A stretch of DNA of 52,134 bases, from NCBI GenBank assembly GCA_018335895.1, contig JAGXQU010000109.1:1-52134 (forward strand), read 5' to 3'. Of this stretch, positions 1 through 9,173 are shown piece by piece (positions within the stretch are counted from its first letter, which is position 1; each line of letters starts with the position of its first letter). The notes beneath the pieces were generated by a model. It was not told the origin of the DNA. It searched no databases and saw only the letters and a list, made by a program, of their open reading frames with translations. This DNA is from Hyphomicrobiales bacterium. GTDB taxonomy: Bacteria > Pseudomonadota > Alphaproteobacteria > Rhizobiales > Xanthobacteraceae. Made by a program: the position numbers and the translations under genes.

Positions 1-1170
1 CTTGTCCGCAGGCTTCATGTTGCGGCGGGCAAGATAGATCGTCTGCTGCATCTGGTGCGTGACCGGATCCATATAGGCGTCGAAGTGCTGCATGCGCTCC
101 ACCGCCGAGACCTTCAGGTTTTCCAGTTCCTTGATCACCTTGATGTTGTTCGTCGAGCCGGCGCGCTCCATGGCGCGGAACAATTCGCGCGTCGCCATGT
201 AGCCGTTGTAGGAAACGTTGCCCGGCACCGGGATCGGTCCCTTGGTCGCCTGCCAGCGCTTCACGAAGTCGTCGACGCCGGGAAGCTTCAGCTTGTGGTA
301 CCAGGTCGTGCCGAAGACCCCGAACAGACTGTCGGGAGCACCCCAGACATCCGGCCAGTCCTGCTGGTTGTTGATCCAGGCGATGCCCTTCTCGAGGTTC
401 AGGCTCGAAACCTGCGTGCGCAACGCCTTGATATCGTCGCCGCCGATCGCGGTCGCAACCACGTCCGGCTTCAGTTGCTGAACCTTCAGAAGATACGAAG
501 TGAAGTCGCGGGTATTCTGCGGCACCAGCAGATTGTCGATGATCTTGCCGCCGGCAGCTTCGACCAGTGCTTTGGTCGAGTTCGAAGTCGTGTGGCCCCA
601 GACATAATCGTTCGTGAGAAGGAGCCAGTTCTTGCCGATGCCCTGCACGGCATTCTTGACGGCGGCCTTCGAGAAATTCGTGCCGTTGCCGTCCCAAACG
701 AACTTGACGCGGGAGCAGTTCTCGCCCGCTTCGCTCGGTGCCGAAGAGTTCGTATTCATGTAGATCGTACCGTATTTGGCGGCGACCTGCGTGATCGCAT
801 TGGCGACACCCGAATGCACTGCTCCGAACAGAACCGTGCAGTCCTCGCGGGTGATGAAACGCTCGGCGACACGGCTGCCCGTGGCCGGTGTGGTTTCGGT
901 GTCCGCGGTGACGAACGCTATCTTGCGGCCGAGTACGCCGCCTTTGGCGTTGATCTCGTCGATCGCCATTTTGATACCGCGAAGGTCGTCCTGACCGCTA
1001 TCGCCGTATTGGCCGCTCGCATCGCAGGTCAGGCCGAGCTTGATCGGCTTGTTCTGTGCGTAAACGGTGTTGTGTTTCCACGGCCCGAAGAACGTGGTCG
1101 CGCCCGTAAGCCCGGCGGCGGCAACGGTACCGCCGACAAAACGCCGGCGGGAAATGCCTTTCTTACTCAT
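1..1170 (-). CDS. ABC transporter periplasmic substrate-binding protein (branched-chain amino acid/amide type), 3' end outside window
   Basis: Type I periplasmic binding protein (Peripla_BP_6 fold) that captures a small solute, typically an amino acid, amide or short-chain carboxylate, for an ABC importer. The gene starts at 1170 with a good ribosome site (GGGAGGAAGG) and runs off the left edge; 390 residues are visible. The N-terminus carries a twin-arginine signal (SRRRFVGG, then a short hydrophobic stretch), so export is probably by the Tat route. Family-like segments follow: IKLGLTCDASGQYGDSG near the mature start, GIKMAIDEINAKGGVLGRKI, and VLFGAVHSGVANAI. The substrate cannot be read from sequence. 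No permease or ATPase genes are visible, so they may lie to the left or be missing. It is transcribed in the same direction as the dehydrogenase gene next door. Confidence 0.88.
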   Translation of the reverse strand, partial: MSKKGISRRRFVGGTVAAAGLTGATTFFGPWKHNTVYAQNKPIKLGLTCDASGQYGDSGQDDLRGIKMAIDEINAKGGVLGRKIAFVTADTETTPATGSRVAERFITREDCTVLFGAVHSGVANAITQVAAKYGTIYMNTNSSAPSEAGENCSRVKFVWDGNGTNFSKAAVKNAVQGIGKNWLLLTNDYVWGHTTSNSTKALVEAAGGKIIDNLLVPQNTRDFTSYLLKVQQLKPDVVATAIGGDDIKALRTQVSSLNLEKGIAWINNQQDWPDVWGAPDSLFGVFGTTWYHKLKLPGVDDFVKRWQATKGPIPVPGNVSYNGYMATRELFRAMERAGSTNNIKVIKELENLKVSAVERMQHFDAYMDPVTHQMQQTIYLARRNMKPADK

Positions 1171-1228
1171 GGCCTTCCTCCCTGTTACCAGCCGCCGGTC
1201 TCCGCCGGATTGACTGGATGATTGATCG

Positions 1229-2152
1229 TCAGCCTTTGCTGACTTTCGTACCCGTGATTTTTTCCTGCGCCTCGACGAGCGAACCGACCAGCTTGCCGCC
1301 GTAACCCAACGCCGACGCAAGAACGAAACTCTGATGCACCGCCTCTCCCAGCACGCTCGGAAGCCCGAGTTGCTCGGTCATGTGCGTGTAGTAGCGAAGG
1401 TCTTTGCGCGCGAGGTCGAGCCCGAAGCGCAGCCCGTCATAGGTGCCTGCAACGGCGGAAAGACCGACCATCTGAAAGATGCCGCTGTTTGCGCCGCCTG
1501 CGCTCACGACCTTGCAAAAGGCATCGAGATCGATACCCGAGCGCTTGGCGGCAACCAGCGACTCCGCGATCAGCGCAGCCTGCCCCATCGCGAAGAAATT
1601 GTTCACGAGCTTGAGCTTGTGGCCCGCACCCGGCCCGCCGACGTGGAAAATATTCTCGCCGAAGGTTTTCAAGGCCGGCTCGATCTTCGTAAAGATTTCC
1701 GGCTCGGCGCCGACCATCACATTGAGCCGCCCCTCTTCTGCTTCCTTTGGCGTGCGCGCGAGCGGCGCATCCACGAAGGCAACACGTTTGAAGGAAAATT
1801 CGTCGGCAATGCGTGCGGTCGATTCCGGCTCGCTGGTGGAGCAGTCGACCACAACCTGGCCGGGCTTCACCGCGCCGAGCAGCCCGTTCTTTCCGAAAAC
1901 GACCTCCTCGACCTGCGGACTGCCTACTACGCAAATGAAAATGATGTCCGACCGCGCGGCGACTTCGGCGGGATTGGACGCTTCTGTCGCCCCCATGCCG
2001 GTCAGGGATTCAATCGGCTTACGGTTCTTGTGGCCGAGCACAGTCAGCGTGAACCCCTTGGTGACGAGGTTCTTCGCCATCCCGTGACCCATCATGCCGA
2101 GACCGATGAAGCCGATTTTCGCGTTCACGTTTTTCTTCCCAATTCCACTCAT
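1229..2152 (-). CDS. NAD(P)-binding beta-hydroxyacid dehydrogenase (3-hydroxyisobutyrate dehydrogenase / tartronate semialdehyde reductase family)
   Basis: Soluble 307-residue oxidoreductase that would interconvert a beta-hydroxyacid and its semialdehyde. The Rossmann motif is near residue 14 (GFIGLGMMGHGMAKNL). The substrate-binding loop is FVDAPLARTPKEAEEGRL, in place of the DAPVSGG of true 3-hydroxyisobutyrate dehydrogenases. The catalytic lysine segment is GHKLKLVNNFFAMGQAA. Length is normal for the family. The ATG at 2152 lies only 8 bp from a palindrome and has no clear ribosome site; a GTG at 2128 preceded by GGGAAG is an alternative start. It is divergent from the RpiR regulator, which suggests joint control, possibly by sugar or inositol-derived signals. 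The exact substrate is unknown. Confidence 0.85.
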   Translation of the reverse strand: MSGIGKKNVNAKIGFIGLGMMGHGMAKNLVTKGFTLTVLGHKNRKPIESLTGMGATEASNPAEVAARSDIIFICVVGSPQVEEVVFGKNGLLGAVKPGQVVVDCSTSEPESTARIADEFSFKRVAFVDAPLARTPKEAEEGRLNVMVGAEPEIFTKIEPALKTFGENIFHVGGPGAGHKLKLVNNFFAMGQAALIAESLVAAKRSGIDLDAFCKVVSAGGANSGIFQMVGLSAVAGTYDGLRFGLDLARKDLRYYTHMTEQLGLPSVLGEAVHQSFVLASALGYGGKLVGSLVEAQEKITGTKVSKG

Positions 2153-2160
2153 GGAACGTA

Positions 2161-2197
2161 TATTCTATTGCTCTTAGCAAATAGAATACCTATTCTA
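2161..2197. promoter_or_regulatory. Imperfect palindrome plus extra half-site between divergent genes, likely RpiR operator
   Basis: The arms TATTCTATTGC (2161-2171) and GCAAATAGAATA (2177-2188) form an inverted repeat with one extra A in the right arm, around a 5-nt centre. A further half-site, TATTCTA, follows at 2191-2197. The element fills much of the 97-bp gap between the dehydrogenase (minus strand) and the RpiR regulator (plus strand). RpiR-family regulators commonly bind such AT-rich palindromes beside their own genes, so autoregulation and control of the divergent gene are inferred. Confidence 0.6.
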
Positions 2198-2249
2198 CGC
2201 GCTCTGTAAAGCGGAATCCGGGTCTCGTAACGAAAACCCGGAGCGAAAT

Positions 2250-3119
2250 ATGAGCCGGGAGACGCGCGTGCCAGCGCCAAAAACGTTTGAAGACTTGACG
2301 GCGCAGATCGCGCGGCAGCACGACGACTTGCCGAGCCGGTTGCAGATCATCGCGTCTTTTGCCGTGCAGCATCCCAACGATATGGCGCTGAGTACCGTGT
2401 CGCAGCTCGCCAAGCGCATTGGCGTGCAACCGTCCGCAATCGTGCGTTTCGCAAATAGCTTCGGCTACGACGGCTTCACGAACATGCAGCAGGTGTATCG
2501 CGCGCGGCTGACGGCCGGCGCCTCACCCAGCTATCGCGACCGAATTAACGCCCTGCGCTCAACGAGCAGCGGCGCGCGATCAAACAAGCCGGCCGATATT
2601 CTCGCAGGCTTCATTTCCGATGATGTCGCTTCGCTGGAAGGCCTGTTTCAGAACGTGCCTTCCGACCGGATGGAGCGGGCAATAGCCATCCTCGCAGGCG
2701 CCGAGAATATTTACGTGGCTGGTCAGGGCCGCTCGTTCCCTATCTCATATTATATCGACTACGGCTTGAACCGGCTCGACCTGAAAAGCCACCTGCTCGA
2801 CGGCATCGGGGGTTTCATGCGGCATCGCGTGCGCGCGGCGTCGAAGAACGACGCTCTGGTCGCAGTGAGTTTCAAGGATTACTCTCCGGACGTAGTCGAG
2901 ATCGCCACCGAGCTTAGCCGCCGCGATGTGCCGGTGATCGTCATAACCGACAATCCGCTCGGCCCCTTCGCGAAAATCGCGAAGGTGAGTTTCGAAATCG
3001 GAGAACTGCGCACCAAGCCGTTCCGCTCGCTGGTCGCGCCGATATGCCTCGCGCAATCGTTGGTCGTTTCGCTAGGCCACAAGCTGACATCGCGCAACGG
3101 AGCAAAGAATGGCGCATAA
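2250..3119 (+). CDS. MurR/RpiR family transcriptional regulator
   Basis: 289-residue regulator with an N-terminal helix-turn-helix (about residues 15-85; LSTVSQLAKRIGVQPSAIVR is the recognition region) and a C-terminal SIS domain (about 130-260; NIYVAGQGRSFPISYY and VIVITDNPLGPFAKIA). SIS domains in this family sense sugar phosphates. The ATG at 2250 follows a GGAG ribosome site. Its stop overlaps the start of the iolC-like kinase by 11 bp, so the two are translationally coupled, and a phosphorylated inositol or keto-deoxy sugar is a reasonable guess for the effector. The upstream palindrome is the probable binding site. Confidence 0.9.
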   Translation: MSRETRVPAPKTFEDLTAQIARQHDDLPSRLQIIASFAVQHPNDMALSTVSQLAKRIGVQPSAIVRFANSFGYDGFTNMQQVYRARLTAGASPSYRDRINALRSTSSGARSNKPADILAGFISDDVASLEGLFQNVPSDRMERAIAILAGAENIYVAGQGRSFPISYYIDYGLNRLDLKSHLLDGIGGFMRHRVRAASKNDALVAVSFKDYSPDVVEIATELSRRDVPVIVITDNPLGPFAKIAKVSFEIGELRTKPFRSLVAPICLAQSLVVSLGHKLTSRNGAKNGA

Positions 3120-4995
3120 CGAGCGTCCGCTGGAACTGATTGCGATGGGGCGTGCAGCCGTGGATCTCTACGGCGAGCAGATCGGCGGCCGTCTCGAAGA
3201 CATGTCCACTTTCGCCAAGTATCTGGGCGGCTGCCCCGCGAACATCGCGACGGGCGCCTCGCGCCTTGGACTGAAGGTGGCGATGCTCACGCGCGTCGGC
3301 GACGAGCACATGGGACGTTTCGTACGCGAGCAACTGGCCGCGGAAGGCGTCGATGTCTCGCACGTGAAGACCGACCCTGCCCGGCTCACCGGCCTCGTCA
3401 TTCTCGGCATTCGTGACCAGGACACCTTTCCGCTGATTTTCTACCGCGAGAACTGCGCCGACATGGCGATCTCGCCAGAAGACTTCGATCAGAACTTCAT
3501 CGCTTCATCTAAAGCCCTTCTCGTTACGGGCACGCACTTCTCGACGGCCTCTACCGACAAGGCGTGCCGCATCGCGATCGCTTACGCGAAAAAGAGCGGA
3601 ACCAAGGTCGTCTTCGACATCGACTACCGGCCCGTGCTCTGGGGCCTCACAGGGCGAGGCCTCGGCGAACAACGCTTTATCGCTTCCGACAGAATAAGCA
3701 CTCACCTGCAATCCATTCTGCCGGAATGCGATATGATCGTCGGGACCGAAGAAGAAGTTCACATTGCCGGCGGCAGCACTGACACGATCGCGGCCCTGCG
3801 CAAGATCCGCTCGCTCTCGAAGGCTGCAATCGTCCTGAAACGCGGGGCGCAGGGCTGCTCGATCTACCCGGACTCGATTCCGGATCGGATCGACGATGGC
3901 ATCACGCATCGCGGCTTCGCTACGGAGGTCTTCAACGTACTCGGTGCCGGGGACGGCTTTCTCGCCGGATTTTTGCGCGGCTGGCTGCGCGACGAAGGCT
4001 GGGAGCAGTCCGCGGCCTACGCGAACGGCTGCGGGGCGCTCGTAGTCTCCCGTCATGCGTGCGCCCCCGCGATGCCGAGCATGATCGAACTTGAGGCCCT
4101 GCTCGCGAAACCGGGTAGTTTTCGTCTCGCGCACGATGATGCGGAGTTCGATCACCTGCATCGGGTTACAGCCGGAAAACCCGCTGTTTCATCCGTGTTT
4201 GCGCTGGCTTTCGATCACCGAAAGCAGTTCGCGGAACTCGCAGCCAAATTCGGCGCGGGCAAGCCGGAGATCGAGAAATTCAAGGATCTCCTCGCGCATG
4301 CCTTGGAAGAACTTTCGCCCGAGCTTTCCGGTGCAATCATCGACGACACCTATGGTGAAAGGCCGCTGGCCCGGCTTACCGGGACAGGCCGCTGGCTCGC
4401 GCGGCCGGTCGAAGTACCAGGAAGCCTGCCGCTTGCCTTCGAACCCGGAGATCGCCTCCTCGAGAGAATGAGCGCATGGCCTGTCGAGCACGTCGCAAAA
4501 TGTCTGGTCGCCTACGATCCAGACCACCCCGCGAAAATGCGCGAAGCGCAGGAAGCGGCATTGACCACACTTCAAAATGCAGTCAACGCCACTGGCCGCC
4601 GCTGGTTGCTTGAGGTGATCCCACCCGAATTCATGAAGAAGCCGTCGCAGGTCGCGCAATCCGTCGATACGCTCTATCGTGCAGGACTGTTTCCTACATG
4701 GTGGAAGCTCCCTGCGCTCGAAGATCAATCCCAATGGGATGAGATCGCGCGCATCGTTCGCAAGCACGATAGCTATTGCGCGGGCGTCATCGTACTCGGC
4801 CTCGACCAGCCGCTTGCAGAACTTACTCCGAAGCTGAAGCTCGCGAGAAGCAGCGGCATCGGCGCCGGGTTTGCCATCGGAAGATCGATCTGGCGGCAAT
4901 CCGCCGAAAGGTGGTTCGCAAAGACTCTGGACGATCGGGCGACGATCGAAGCCGTTACAAAGGACTTTTCAGCAGTGGTAGCCGCTTGGCGTTGA
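3109..4995 (+). CDS. iolC: 5-dehydro-2-deoxygluconokinase with C-terminal DUF2090 domain (IolC type)
   Basis: Two-domain protein of 628 residues, the usual length of the fused alphaproteobacterial IolC. Residues about 8-330 form a PfkB/ribokinase domain, with the sugar-binding segment YLGGCPANIATGASRLGL near residue 38 and the catalytic motif NVLGAGDGFLAGF near 278. Residues about 345-628 match DUF2090, an aldolase-like TIM barrel often fused to IolC. The kinase step of myo-inositol catabolism phosphorylates 5-dehydro-2-deoxygluconate. The gene overlaps its regulator by 11 bp. The remaining pathway genes (iolB, D, E, G) are absent from the window, so either they lie elsewhere or this enzyme serves another keto-deoxy sugar. 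Confidence 0.87.
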   Translation: MAHNERPLELIAMGRAAVDLYGEQIGGRLEDMSTFAKYLGGCPANIATGASRLGLKVAMLTRVGDEHMGRFVREQLAAEGVDVSHVKTDPARLTGLVILGIRDQDTFPLIFYRENCADMAISPEDFDQNFIASSKALLVTGTHFSTASTDKACRIAIAYAKKSGTKVVFDIDYRPVLWGLTGRGLGEQRFIASDRISTHLQSILPECDMIVGTEEEVHIAGGSTDTIAALRKIRSLSKAAIVLKRGAQGCSIYPDSIPDRIDDGITHRGFATEVFNVLGAGDGFLAGFLRGWLRDEGWEQSAAYANGCGALVVSRHACAPAMPSMIELEALLAKPGSFRLAHDDAEFDHLHRVTAGKPAVSSVFALAFDHRKQFAELAAKFGAGKPEIEKFKDLLAHALEELSPELSGAIIDDTYGERPLARLTGTGRWLARPVEVPGSLPLAFEPGDRLLERMSAWPVEHVAKCLVAYDPDHPAKMREAQEAALTTLQNAVNATGRRWLLEVIPPEFMKKPSQVAQSVDTLYRAGLFPTWWKLPALEDQSQWDEIARIVRKHDSYCAGVIVLGLDQPLAELTPKLKLARSSGIGAGFAIGRSIWRQSAERWFAKTLDDRATIEAVTKDFSAVVAAWR

Positions 4996-5182
4996 CGCGA
5001 TCGGCTTCGGATCATGTTCGACATCGCGGCGAACGACGCCAACGGCGTTCACGACTACTTGCAGACAGAGCATATCTTGCAAATGTCTCGTAGTACCGGG
5101 CGCATCGCGTACATCGAGAGACGCTAGGTTGATGAAGTCACGCTGTGATGCAACAATTGCGTCGCTTGCTGGGGGACGGACC

Positions 5183-6310
5183 ATGGCGACCATCAGTTAT
5201 CTGACAACCACCATCTTTGATTTCGGCGCCATCAAGAGCCTGCCGACCGAATTGAAGGCGCTTGGCATTCGCCGGCCGTTACTCGTCACAGACGCCGGCG
5301 TCCAGAATGCCGGCTTAGCAGCGCAGGTCCTGAGTCTCCTCGATCAATCCGCTGTCACAGTGTTTGCGGACACGCCGCCAAATCCGACAGAGGAAGCGGT
5401 ACGTGAGGGCGTCGTTGCTTACCGCGATGGCGGCTGCGACGGAGTTATTGCACTCGGCGGTGGTTCGCCGATTGATCTCGCCAAGGGTGTCGCGCTGGCG
5501 GCCACGCATGAGGGGCCGATGGAGCAATATGCGGCGATCCGTGACGGAGTGAGCAAGATCACTGCGAAGGTCGCGCCGGTAATTGCGATCCCAACCACTG
5601 CTGGAACCGGCAGCGAGGTAGGTCGCGGTACTTTGCTCAACCTGACCAACGGCTCGAAGCTCGCGCTGATCAGTCCTCATCTAATTCCAAAACGGGCGAT
5701 CTGCGATCCTGAACTCACGCTAGGGCTTCCCCCGTTGTTGACGGCGGCAACCGGCATCGATGCACTCACCCATTGCATTGAAACTTACCTGTCTCCGCTG
5801 ATCAATCCGCCGGCAGAAGCCATCGCGCTCGACGGCGCAAAGCGCGCATGGCATTTCATCCAGCGCGCTGTCACAAACGGTGCCGACCGCGAGGCGCGTT
5901 GGGAGATGATGATGGCGGCGCTGGAAGGTGGCATGACATTCCAGAAAGGACTGGGCGCCGTGCATTCGCTATCTCACGCCGCAGGCGCGTTGCGTTCGCC
6001 GACGCTGCATCACGGCATGCTGAACGGCGTGTTCTTGCCGCACGTACTGCGCTTCAACGCTGCTCATGTTGGAGACAAATGCGCCAAACTTTGTGAGATG
6101 TTCCTGCTCGACAAGAATGCCGATCTAGCCGAGACCGTCGTTCGTTTGCTCAAGAGTCTGGGTCTGCCGGGGACGCTGAGCGAGATGGGCTTCCGGGAGG
6201 AGCACATCGCCGGAACAGTGACGCGAGCGATGGCGGATCATTCCAACCCCACAACGCCGCGTCGTCCGTCTCCTGAAGATTTCGAGACACTGCTTCGCGC
6301 CGCGATGTAG
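5183..6310 (+). CDS. Iron-containing alcohol dehydrogenase
   Basis: 375-residue group III (Fe-dependent) alcohol dehydrogenase. The ATG at 5183 is chosen over one at 5129 because GGGGGACGG precedes it and the protein then opens with the family's usual beta strand. The NAD-binding segment is VIALGGGSPIDLAKG, followed by IPTTAGTGSEV. Candidate metal ligands are the Asp in GIDALTHCIE or the preceding CDPELT region and the His residues of DALTHC, VHSLSHAAG and LHHGML. The family includes 4-hydroxybutyrate, lactaldehyde and maleylacetate reductases, so the substrate is open. It lies 187 bp after iolC on the same strand and could be co-transcribed or have its own promoter. Confidence 0.87.
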   Translation: MATISYLTTTIFDFGAIKSLPTELKALGIRRPLLVTDAGVQNAGLAAQVLSLLDQSAVTVFADTPPNPTEEAVREGVVAYRDGGCDGVIALGGGSPIDLAKGVALAATHEGPMEQYAAIRDGVSKITAKVAPVIAIPTTAGTGSEVGRGTLLNLTNGSKLALISPHLIPKRAICDPELTLGLPPLLTAATGIDALTHCIETYLSPLINPPAEAIALDGAKRAWHFIQRAVTNGADREARWEMMMAALEGGMTFQKGLGAVHSLSHAAGALRSPTLHHGMLNGVFLPHVLRFNAAHVGDKCAKLCEMFLLDKNADLAETVVRLLKSLGLPGTLSEMGFREEHIAGTVTRAMADHSNPTTPRRPSPEDFETLLRAAM

Positions 6311-6335
6311 CTTGCTACGTTCCGTACGGGACTTG

Positions 6336-6378
6336 GAGCCTGCTCAGCAAAGACGTTCGTAAGCGAGAAGGCAGGCTC
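6336..6378. terminator. Inverted repeat between convergent genes, possible bidirectional terminator
   Basis: GAGCCTGC (6336-6343) and GCAGGCTC (6371-6378) are perfect 8-bp arms around a 27-nt loop, placed exactly between the ends of the alcohol dehydrogenase (plus) and the acyltransferase (minus). There is no strong U-tract, so factor-independent termination is uncertain. Confidence 0.35.
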
Positions 6379-6381
6379 AGG

Positions 6382-7608
6382 CTATAGAAGAGCCCGCAGT
6401 TTCATAAACAGCGCCCAAATTGCTGGGGTGGTTTTTATGAAGCGTTTCACGCGTAGTGCGAGGGCTACGAACGGCGCTACAGATCGGCCAACAAAGCCGA
6501 CGCCGCTCACGTGGTCGTACAGATAAAGTTCGGTATCCGACCAGTCTCGCTTATAGTTTTCGTCACCGATCGTGAAGTCAAAGTGGGTACAGCGCTTTCC
6601 GATCGCGTAGCGCATCAATTCATGCAAATGCGCGGCGCCGGCGCCAAAGCGGGCCACCGGTCCATCGTCATAACTGGCAAGAACGTGATAGTAGCAGCCA
6701 CGATACGTAAGCCCGAGATTCGCAGCGGCAACATTCGCGCCTACCTGAAGAGCGCTTACGTGCGCGGACAATCCTGTACCGGTTGCGATAGCCGTAAAAA
6801 ACTCCGTATAGCCGGGTTTTGCGAACATGTTCGCGACACCCATTTTGGCGAACTTCGTGCTTTTTTGTTCAATAAGCGTTGACAGAAGCTCCCTGATTTC
6901 CTCAGGATTATTCGGCGAGCGGTAGTTCACCGTACCGAACTCTGCAATCTTCTTCAGCTTCTTGCGGTCGTTTCGCCGCGTCGCTGCCGATCTCTTCTCC
7001 GAATAGAACGTTTCCCAGTCGCTGTGCAGCTCTGTCGCGTGTGCACTGGACCCATGGCGCTGCACTTTTAGATTGCACATGGGATTTTGCTGGCCGCCGA
7101 CTGCCTTTGGCATTTTATCGAGCCAGACAAAGCTATGTGGGTAATTGCGCCGGATCTCGCCGTGTACCGCTTTCCAAAGATCGGCGAACTGGGACGTCGT
7201 GAGCGTTTGCGCCGATTCCGGCGACAGCAGCGGCGCGTTGTAATCACATAGCGCACGGCCGAGAAAAGTAAGGCAGCGCCCGTATCTCAATTTCTCAATC
7301 GCGAGCGGCAGGATGAATAGCAGTTCTCCGCCCGGGGCGCGCGCAGTGACGATTACCGGCGTAACATTTAGCCGCGAACCAATGCAGCGCTGCCAGTTCA
7401 CGAGCCAATCAAACGCCTGGAATGGCGTGCAGTTCGCTCGGCTTTCAAAGGCACGCCACTCGCTCTCGATAGAAGTCAGATCTTCTGTAATCTGAAAGCT
7501 CGGCGTCGCCTCGGCCAATGTTGCGGCCGTGCGTTCAGCCCTTGCGGCAGCGCCAGCATGGTGGAGGCTTGCGTCGAAGGCCGCTTGAAGCACTTGAGAA
7601 ACTGTCAC
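6382..7608 (-). CDS. GNAT/FemAB-fold acyltransferase (CelD/BcsL-like, Acetyltransf_6)
   Basis: 408-residue protein starting at a GTG (7608) whose GTGA overlaps the stop of the ATP-grasp gene; a longer frame to 7803 is only antisense-free extension through the upstream gene. The C-terminal half shows the family hallmark HFDFTIGDENYKRDW, close to the DFLRGDEPYKxxW of CelD-type proteins linked to polysaccharide export or acylation. Such enzymes transfer acyl or aminoacyl groups to surface glycans or lipids. A basic stretch (KRSAATRRNDRKKLKK) lies mid-protein, as in related acyltransferases. It forms an operon with the ATP-grasp gene and is a paralogue of the divergent gene at 9174. The acceptor is unknown. 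Confidence 0.82.
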   Translation of the reverse strand: MTVSQVLQAAFDASLHHAGAAARAERTAATLAEATPSFQITEDLTSIESEWRAFESRANCTPFQAFDWLVNWQRCIGSRLNVTPVIVTARAPGGELLFILPLAIEKLRYGRCLTFLGRALCDYNAPLLSPESAQTLTTSQFADLWKAVHGEIRRNYPHSFVWLDKMPKAVGGQQNPMCNLKVQRHGSSAHATELHSDWETFYSEKRSAATRRNDRKKLKKIAEFGTVNYRSPNNPEEIRELLSTLIEQKSTKFAKMGVANMFAKPGYTEFFTAIATGTGLSAHVSALQVGANVAAANLGLTYRGCYYHVLASYDDGPVARFGAGAAHLHELMRYAIGKRCTHFDFTIGDENYKRDWSDTELYLYDHVSGVGFVGRSVAPFVALALRVKRFIKTTPAIWALFMKLRALL

Positions 7609-8858
7609 GCGACTCGCTCCCCTTGTCTGCGCGCCATGGGCCTGGCATGCCCTCGTGTCAGCTTCTGGCCAATTGTTTTCAGGAGCACCGCCCATTCCGA
7701 GACCGCCGGACGCAGATCGTCGCCAACGAGACTGTCGGACCGTTCGCGTCCAGTCAGCCACCCGACAGGCTGCGCCAAATAGCTTGCAAGTTCTCCCAGC
7801 CACGCGCCGAATGTGCTGCGCCGCAGACTGGCGACAAGATTAAAGCCGTCCAGAACAATATTTCGGCTTCTTATGCCGGCGGCATACTGTGCCGGAGGGT
7901 GAACGCGGCCGTTGACCATCATGTCGAACAGATATCTAGGAAAGTCGACGCCGAGCGAAAGCGGTAATGGCATCGAACCCCAGAACCGCGCATTGGTTTC
8001 GAGTAGCACCCACGCCTTGCTGCTGTCGTTCCAGCGAAATTCAAACATGCATACCCCCGTGAGTTCGGTGTGCTTGCATATTTTTTCGCACGCTTCGCGA
8101 AGACCCGGGTCTACCGCCTCGCTGACGCGGTAGGAACTTGATCCGCCCCAGCCCTCTCGCAGACGCCGGTGCTGGAACGCTTGCTGTATGTGTCCATTCT
8201 GCGCGAGTACCGAAAGACCGACACCAACGCCCTCGAAGTAACGTTCGACCAGGTAGCGCGTCCGGTCTCCGAGGTTGGCGAGAATCCCAGCCAATTCGTC
8301 CTCGTGTTCGGCGATGTACACCTTACCCCAACGATCAGACTTGTCCGGCCAGTATGAGCGTCGCGGCTTGACTACCAGCGGAAGCCCATAGCGCGCGATA
8401 AGCGATTGCGCATCGTCGTGGTTCTCCAGCCTTGCGCCGGGTACTGTGTCTATACCTAGCCGCCTGCAGAGATCGCGTGTCGATTGCTTGTCGAACAGAT
8501 ACTGCATACCTGCCTGGTTCGGGATGGCGACACGATATTCTGAGAAGTCTTCGCGATACCGGTCAAACGCGAGAATTGATCTGTCGTCGCAGTTCGACAG
8601 AATCAAGCTGAACGATTCGTTTCGAAGGATTTTCAGTACCGAATCGCGCCACGCCTCTGGATTGTCGGAAAAGCGCGGTACTCGGTGAACGGTATGAACG
8701 TATCTCGACTTCAGCGCGGGCGCCTGCCAGTTGAAAGGCACGGCGTGGACTTCTTTGCCGGCACGGCCAAGCGAACGCGCCACGGCGAGAAAAATGCGCA
8801 TGTCGTCGCCGAAGACCAGAACTCGCTCCGGATCTTTCTCGCTTCTCGGCATCCCCAT
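7605..8858 (-). CDS. ATP-grasp family carboxylate-amine ligase-like protein
   Basis: 417-residue ATP-grasp enzyme. The N-terminal pre-ATP domain opens with VLVFGDDMRIFLAVARSLGR. The ATP-grasp core spans about residues 125-310, with the lysine segment GLPLVVKPRRSYW, the strand VERYFEGVGVGLSVLAQNG, and the metal-binding stretch MFEFRWNDSSKAWVLLETNARFWGS split around its Glu and Asn. It would activate a carboxylate as acyl phosphate and join it to an amine or similar nucleophile. Two in-frame ATGs (8858 and 8852) are possible starts. It is translationally coupled to the downstream acyltransferase, suggesting successive steps in making and attaching an amino-acid-like or acyl substituent to a surface polymer. 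Confidence 0.82.
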   Translation of the reverse strand: MGMPRSEKDPERVLVFGDDMRIFLAVARSLGRAGKEVHAVPFNWQAPALKSRYVHTVHRVPRFSDNPEAWRDSVLKILRNESFSLILSNCDDRSILAFDRYREDFSEYRVAIPNQAGMQYLFDKQSTRDLCRRLGIDTVPGARLENHDDAQSLIARYGLPLVVKPRRSYWPDKSDRWGKVYIAEHEDELAGILANLGDRTRYLVERYFEGVGVGLSVLAQNGHIQQAFQHRRLREGWGGSSSYRVSEAVDPGLREACEKICKHTELTGVCMFEFRWNDSSKAWVLLETNARFWGSMPLPLSLGVDFPRYLFDMMVNGRVHPPAQYAAGIRSRNIVLDGFNLVASLRRSTFGAWLGELASYLAQPVGWLTGRERSDSLVGDDLRPAVSEWAVLLKTIGQKLTRGHARPMARRQGERVA

Positions 8859-8987
8859 TCTATTCTTCGCTCCGCATCCGCGAGATCAATGCGATGCCGC
8901 CGTGTCTAACGTCCGCAAGCATCACGGGTACGTCCTTACCCTATCCGGCGTAAACTTTTTCTATTGTCCATCACATGTTTTCGTCGC

Positions 8988-9073
8988 CGTTAACCACACT
9001 CAGTGTTGAAATACGCAGGCCCGGTTTCCGTCTGGCTATCCAGAATGTGCTTCATCGGTACGTATGGTTAACG
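8988..9073. repeat. 9-bp inverted repeat in divergent intergenic region
   Basis: CGTTAACCA (8988-8996) and TGGTTAACG (9065-9073) are perfect inverted copies separated by 68 nt within the 315-bp gap between the divergent glycan genes. Their placement suits a dimeric or looping regulator, but no known box was recognised. The rest of the gap shows no gene. Confidence 0.35.
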
Positions 9074-9173
9074 AGCGCTATTCCGTGCGGAAATCTTCGT
9101 CGCGGCATCAAAGTAAGTTTGTAAGTATTATCTGTTATCTGCCTGTGGCCGCTAACGATAAGCGACACATCGA

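Noticed and set aside
55-1221. Long plus-strand open frame of 388 codons
   Set aside because: It is antisense to the periplasmic binding protein, which has a signal peptide and clear family motifs on the minus strand.
7609-7803. N-terminal extension of the first acyltransferase
   Set aside because: It reads through the upstream ATP-grasp gene in another frame; the GTG overlapping that gene's stop is a better start.
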